From NCBI GenBank assembly GCA_001586965.3, contig LUCW03002009.1:1-35000 (forward strand): a stretch of DNA of 35,000 bases. The letters are read 5' to 3'. The position numbers and the translations under genes are program-made. This document shows, in pieces, positions 33,378-35,000 of the stretch (its first letter is position 1; each line of letters starts with the position of its first letter). The notes beneath the pieces were generated by a model. That model saw only the letters and a program-made list of their open reading frames with translations, was not told where the DNA came from and did no database searches. The stretch comes from Sphaeroforma sirkka (lineage: Eukaryota; Opisthokonta; Ichthyosporea; Ichthyophonida).

Positions 33378-33728
33378 AACTCTTCCTAACCTTGCCATCA
33401 TAACTCATACCTCAATATCTGTTTCTCTTGTTCGCTGATGCCATTTCTGACCCTTTTCCGCCAGTATCTATCCACTCCATTCTTAAAATATATAATTGCT
33501 ATTTGTCTCGCATGGTCGTGCAGCTGCCCTTGATTATTGATATCTGCTTTTTTGACACATAATCTCAAACAATGCCGTGAAGAAACCTGGACGTATCTCA
33601 GCTTGCTTCAACTTACCATATGCCTGTTGTACTACATTTGCGTCTTGAGTTGCAGATGCTACGATTAGAGGGTACACATCCGCTGTGTTTAGCGGAGGCC
33701 CGTTGGCAGCCGTGTTGGCCTGCATCAT
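23571..33728 (-). CDS. IPO11: Importin-11, nuclear import receptor, 14 exons
   Basis: Importin-11 is an importin-beta family receptor. It is built of HEAT repeats, binds RanGTP through its N-terminal domain and carries cargo such as UBE2E-class E2 enzymes into the nucleus (family knowledge). Fourteen exons with GT/AG junctions and compatible phases follow the human protein in order from the N-terminal RanGTP-binding region to the last residues: 33728-33411, 32609-32402, 32236-32135, 31659-31111, 30864-30616, 29880-29729, 29540-29221, 28369-28253, 27495-27257, 26390-26187, 25571-25344, 25139-24457, 24184-24106, 23726-23571. The sum gives about 1200 residues against 975 in human. The excess includes low-complexity inserts in exons 4 and 12. 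Hallmark blocks are [32 protein letters not shown] and [10 protein letters not shown]. One one-base run-length problem occurs in exon 1. The least certain junction is exon 11/12. Confidence 0.92.
24106..24184 (-). CDS. IPO11: IPO11 exon 13
   Basis: Acceptor cttctattgcacag, donor gtatgtgg, phase 2 in, phase 0 out. With two bases from exon 12 it reads DCLVMKND and ends TSRERL, matching human DCMLMSHLEE to QDKRKK. Confidence 0.82.
24457..25139 (-). CDS. IPO11: IPO11 exon 12
   Basis: Acceptor cttgctgcag. An upstream acceptor at ctatcag is possible. Encodes [18 protein letters not shown] (human YAVGLCQSFCELLKEI), [17 protein letters not shown] and [20 protein letters not shown] (human WVDRMDNITQPERRKLSALA). 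Its middle is a Ser/Thr/Asn/Ala-rich insert missing from human. The in-frame TAA just past the end is part of the donor GTAAGT, so the frame continues in exon 13, phase 2. Confidence 0.88.
25344..25571 (-). CDS. IPO11: IPO11 exon 11
   Basis: Acceptor tctactcag. Encodes [20 protein letters not shown] and [17 protein letters not shown], the region of human ITPELLRIFQNMSPLLE and YIFLSS. The end is the weakest junction: donor gtgtgt after 25344 keeps phase 0 with exon 12. Alternatives lie nearby, for example after the Gln codon that follows FFPGSK. Confidence 0.75.
25674..26008 (-). repeat. (CA)n/(TA)n microsatellite cluster in IPO11 intron 10
   Basis: Three blocks of CA and TA dinucleotide repeats separated by acaatacaat-type spacers, ending with a (TA) run from about 25951. 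They make up over half of the 615-bp intron. Confidence 0.95.
26187..26390 (-). CDS. IPO11: IPO11 exon 10
   Basis: 68 codons, acceptor gtcctctcag, donor gtgcgc, phase 0 on both sides. Encodes [15 protein letters not shown] and [20 protein letters not shown] (human STDVSQPPHVYLLEDGLELW). Its 5' part has a decayed copy upstream in intron 9. Confidence 0.92.
26510..26575 (-). pseudogene. Decayed copy of the start of IPO11 exon 10 (intron 9)
   Basis: On the minus strand, gtgtgtctatgtggtta and gaggagagcgtgggc align with the exon 10 start gtgtgtctggtcggcaa and gtggagagcatgggc. Similarity extends a little past the exon edge into the flanking intron. The copy has a stop and lacks the acceptor AG. 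Confidence 0.65.
26866..26950 (-). pseudogene. Decayed copy of the end of IPO11 exon 9 (intron 9)
   Basis: The minus-strand frame reads [20 protein letters not shown], against [20 protein letters not shown] in exon 9. The nucleotide match starts at tagcttcttc and runs to cattga. The donor position is not preserved. It is therefore a duplicated exon piece that has drifted. Confidence 0.75.
26979..27256 (-). repeat. Tandem repeats derived from the exon 9 donor region, with CA runs
   Basis: Units of about 110 bp start near 26979, 27089 and 27198 with agctctacagat and carry gcatcgacactgggcac and a CA run. The first two contain the exon 9 junction sequence (ctgtaccag or ctgtactgg on the minus strand, then gtgtgtgc-like). 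They jump directly from the exon edge to cattgatacaaacctc, so most of the exon part is missing from them. The third runs into the real exon 9 donor. Confidence 0.85.
27257..27495 (-). CDS. IPO11: IPO11 exon 9
   Basis: Acceptor ctctctcctcacag, donor gtctgtg, phase 1 in, phase 0 out. Encodes [35 protein letters not shown] (human DTKMHVLHVLSCVIERV) and [14 protein letters not shown]. Its 3' end and donor are partly duplicated in intron 9. Confidence 0.9.
28253..28369 (-). CDS. IPO11: IPO11 exon 8
   Basis: 39 codons' worth of sequence between tactaacag and gtacgtaag, phase 1 on both sides. Encodes [20 protein letters not shown], equivalent to human QDLVVRIETATTLKLTVDD. The perfect tactaac next to the AG resembles a branch-point word very close to the acceptor. 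Confidence 0.85.
28423..28585 (-). repeat. (CA)n-(TA)n-(CA)n-(TA)n microsatellite in IPO11 intron 7
   Basis: Two CA runs of about 60 bases, each followed by a TA run, separated by ttatgt. Located 50 bp upstream of the exon 8 acceptor side of intron 7. Confidence 0.95.
28747..28841 (-). repeat. (TA)n microsatellite in IPO11 intron 7
   Basis: Nearly pure TA dinucleotide run of about 75 bases preceded by atctatatctat words. Confidence 0.95.
29221..29540 (-). CDS. IPO11: IPO11 exon 7
   Basis: Acceptor ctccacccacag. Its first base completes the Arg of [14 protein letters not shown] (human KDAVYNAVGLAAYE). It then encodes [12 protein letters not shown] and [15 protein letters not shown] (human KPLRRRVIWLIGQW). 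Donor gtatgag after 29221, phase 1. Confidence 0.9.
29729..29880 (-). CDS. IPO11: IPO11 exon 6
   Basis: Acceptor aattatccag, donor gtaaac, phase 0 in, phase 2 out. Begins [13 protein letters not shown] (human LRPCTEVLFIDIF) and ends LQSVLI. It lies outside any long open frame and is identified by homology and splice sites. Confidence 0.88.
30143..30484 (-). other. 113-codon open frame inside IPO11 intron 5
   Basis: An open frame in a region expected to be intron. It contains hydrophobic segments ([19 protein letters not shown]). It has no similarity I recognise, and the flanking exons 5 and 6 join directly in the human alignment, so it is not needed for IPO11. It could be an alternative exon, debris, or chance. 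Confidence 0.3.
30515..30615 (-). repeat. Pentanucleotide (GGATA)n repeat at the intron 5 donor
   Basis: About 20 imperfect ggata/gtata/ggaca units on the plus strand. On the minus strand the array (tatcc)n begins at the donor itself, gtatcctatcc, directly after exon 5. Confidence 0.95.
30616..30864 (-). CDS. IPO11: IPO11 exon 5
   Basis: 83 codons, acceptor cacttctag, donor gtatcc, phase 0 on both sides. Encodes [20 protein letters not shown], equivalent to human LVSHYFLLTEEELTMWEEDP. The donor is the first base pair of a pentanucleotide repeat that fills the start of intron 5. Confidence 0.92.
31111..31659 (-). CDS. IPO11: IPO11 exon 4
   Basis: 183 codons between acaacag and gtgtgc, phase 0 on both sides. 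Begins [20 protein letters not shown] (human FYDLASGIYNFACSLWNHH region). It includes [14 protein letters not shown] (human LKVLRKLTVNGF) and HPFGYIPYI (human HPFSFTPLI). It ends [12 protein letters not shown]. It has inserts relative to human, including an Ala/Gly/Asn-rich loop. Confidence 0.9.
32135..32236 (-). CDS. IPO11: IPO11 exon 3
   Basis: 34 codons between ctgttttcag and gtatgg, phase 0 on both sides. Encodes [20 protein letters not shown] and ends NKRQ, matching the human helix with HRALLTFYHVTKTLASKRL. Confidence 0.85.
32402..32609 (-). CDS. IPO11: IPO11 exon 2
   Basis: Acceptor ccaaag before 32609. The first base completes an Arg codon from exon 1. It encodes [19 protein letters not shown] and [18 protein letters not shown], equivalent to the human ARLDCPRQWPELIPTLI segment. 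Donor gtatat after 32402, phase 0. Confidence 0.9.
32677..33376 (-). repeat. Composite (TA)n/(CA)n/(CATA)n array filling IPO11 intron 1
   Basis: About 700 of the 801 intron bases are dinucleotide or tetranucleotide repeats: TA runs alternating with CA runs, a CATA block near 32862-32910 and 33288-33315, and an ATCT block near 33070-33090. Confidence 0.95.
33411..33728 (-). CDS. IPO11: IPO11 exon 1 (N-terminal, RanGTP-binding region)
   Basis: Starts at two adjacent ATGs (33728 and 33725). It encodes the importin-beta N-terminal motif ([14 protein letters not shown], then [18 protein letters not shown], then [11 protein letters not shown]). Between the two halves the frame shifts by one base. 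Dropping one T from the six-T run at 33548-33553 makes the frame continuous and gives a segment that aligns with human without a gap. No intron-like sequence is present there. A sequencing or assembly error in a homopolymer is the simplest reading, though a real inactivating change is possible. Donor gtatga follows 33411, phase 2. Confidence 0.85.
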
Positions 33729-34567
33729 GGACTTAAAATAGAATAGGTGTCCGGTAGAGATTTGATTTGTACAATATAGATATATACTTCTACGCTAGGA
33801 TATGGAAAGTGACTAAATGCCGGCAGTTTGTAGACTGGATAGTATTCTAGTCAGCCTTCGTTCTACAATTATATATAGTAGTAGATGTGTCAGTATTTCG
33901 TGACATTTACATATCGCTATTGAAGATGCTTTTTCTATGAAGCTTCTACATATGCTGAATAGACGGCTGAAGCCTGAAACTGAGGCTGAGGTCTGAGAGT
34001 CTGAAACCATTTCAAAAAAAGGAAAACAAAAAGAACAAGAGCTTCGCAAAAAATCTACCAAAACAAATTTAGCCCTGATTTCATACTCTATTTTTTAGGT
34101 CAAGGATACCATCGACACCCACTTATCAAATTGTACCTAACGCAATTCCAAATTACCAATTTGACATGTTATGTCCCAATAATAATCAGTCAGTGTTGTT
34201 TCACCAGGGGCTCTGGAGGGTGAAGTCTGCGGCTATCACTTTTTAATCGGGTCATTGTATATTTTGGGCTCCAACTTTTGAGAAGGATATGTACAATTTT
34301 TTAGTGAAATTTGGATGACGTCAATGCACGTGACAAATTTCTACGGCTTTTTCGCTCTTTATTTTGTGATGTTTCTTTCCTTGGCGTCCTTTACTGTCGT
34401 GGGCCTGCTCTTTCCTGATACAATAGGCCAATCTCTTCCAGGAAATACTATCGCTGGAGACTGATACATTTAAAATAAATATGCCAAAGTATGTGTATTT
34501 ACTGAAGTAGACAGAAAGTCAATTTGTCACTAATCACGCACCAACAATCACACAAAGTTAACGCACT
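33729..34567. promoter_or_regulatory. Shared promoter interval between IPO11 and the SMYD5-like gene
   Basis: 839 bp separate the two divergent start codons. It has no coding frame of note. It holds a perfect CRE palindrome and an E-box close together (34316-34332), and a degenerate ctgag repeat (33960-34005). Function as a bidirectional promoter is inferred from the head-to-head layout. Confidence 0.6.
34316..34332. promoter_or_regulatory. CRE (TGACGTCA) and E-box (CACGTG) pair
   Basis: TGACGTCA at 34316-34323 is the full CREB/ATF palindrome. CACGTG at 34327-34332, within gcacgtgac, is the core bound by bHLH-zipper factors. Three bases separate them. Both lie about 240 bp before the SMYD5-like start and 590 bp before the IPO11 start. 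Confidence 0.55.
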
Positions 34568-34932
34568 ATGAGCTCTATCACTGAGAATATGACCACGGAA
34601 TACGGGGTCAACTGCACAGCCAGCGCTGGCGTGGATGTGATCCAAACCCTTATAGAGCAGTCAGGGTGTGCATTGAAAGTAACCACAGTTGATGGACGCG
34701 GTAAAGGACTTGTAACTACCTCTAAGATTGAAGAAGGAACGGTTATTGCCTGTGAATCACCCCTGGTATGCATGCAAAATAATATAAGAGATATTGTCAC
34801 ATGTGCGTGTTGCTATGCAACCGTTGGGAGTATCATGCAGCAGATCGATGTGGCAGCGAGAGTGCTGCAACCAGTAGATATGGATATGGATGCCGAGGAC
34901 TACTGGAAACTACCCACTCTGCCAAGCGAAAC
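34568..34932 (+). CDS. SMYD5-like SET-domain methyltransferase, first exon (partial gene)
   Basis: Exon 1 of a protein lysine methyltransferase. Residues 43-68 (DGRGKGLVTTSKIEEGTVIA then ESPLV) are the start of a SET domain in the SMYD arrangement: the GKGL motif binds S-adenosylmethionine and the GxxIxxExPLV strand follows. A CxxC pair at 79-82 (TCACCYATVG) begins the Cys-rich insert. Order and spacing match human SMYD5 best (GKGLFATQLIRKGETIFVERPLV then ACDHCL). The N-terminal 35 residues are not conserved. The coding sequence is cut by a donor, gtgagt at 34933. The in-frame stop two codons on is intronic. The rest lies beyond the window. It is divergent from IPO11. Confidence 0.78.
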
Positions 34933-35000
34933 GTGAGTTGAATGTAGTGTTATGCGTAGATATATAGTGGTGACCAAGCTTCAAACGGTCACAAAGGTAC
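34933..35000 (+). other. Start of intron 1 of the SMYD5-like gene
   Basis: Begins with the donor gtgagttg and runs off the window. Nothing else recognisable. Confidence 0.6.

Noticed and set aside
32659-33438. Several long open frames on both strands of tyrosine/isoleucine/histidine/threonine repeats
   Set aside because: They are translations of the (TA)n and (CA)n microsatellite in IPO11 intron 1 and have no codon signal. The same applies to frames at 23113-23490, 25314-26144 and 28384-29005.
33813-34061. 82-codon minus-strand frame upstream of IPO11
   Set aside because: It overlaps a ctgag-type simple repeat and lacks any recognisable motif. It lies in the inferred promoter interval.
1-35000. 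tRNA, rRNA or snRNA genes
   Set aside because: No paired-arm structure with a TTCGA-type loop, or other known RNA signature, was seen on either strand. Short non-coding RNAs cannot be excluded by eye.

Overview
This window looks like nuclear DNA of an AT-rich eukaryote with many introns and repeats. The two clear host genes are orthologues of animal-type genes: importin-11 in 14 exons, and the first exon of a SMYD5-like SET-domain gene. Together with very dense (TA)n/(CA)n microsatellites, this suggests a unicellular relative of animals, for example an ichthyosporean. That placement is inference only.

Region 1 (1-17268) is a stack of mobile elements. A block of about 7 kb at 1-7190 recurs almost unchanged at 9162-15515. 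Each copy holds an AT-rich flank, a terminal inverted repeat, and a decayed XPG/FEN1-type nuclease gene like that of Academ DNA transposons. Next comes an old LTR-retroelement fossil on the minus strand with gag, RNase H, a methyltransferase-like module and an rve integrase region. The LTR-like repeats at its two ends are inverted relative to each other. A third, more diverged integrase fragment follows copy 1. In copy 2 the far terminal repeat of the Academ-like element survives and is itself split by a hAT-like insertion (15699-17037) with a BED zinc-finger reading frame.

Region 2 (17269-21878) is gene-poor. It holds degenerate simple repeats, facing T-run/A-run tracts, a GC-rich pocket and a 34-bp minisatellite. 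It ends at a single-exon 416-codon gene of unknown function (21879-23129) with poly(A) signals at its stop.

Region 3 (23571-33728, minus) is a complete importin-11 gene. I could place 14 exons with splice sites and compatible phases, predicting about 1200 residues. It has one apparent one-base indel in a homopolymer of exon 1. Several introns are largely microsatellite, and intron 9 holds decayed copies of the exon 9 end and the exon 10 start.

Region 4 (33729-35000) is a shared promoter interval of about 840 bp containing a perfect CRE and a CACGTG E-box. It lies between importin-11 and a divergently transcribed SMYD5-like gene that runs off the window. Importin-11 is a nuclear import receptor and SMYD5 is a lysine methyltransferase. 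Their head-to-head layout may allow co-regulation.
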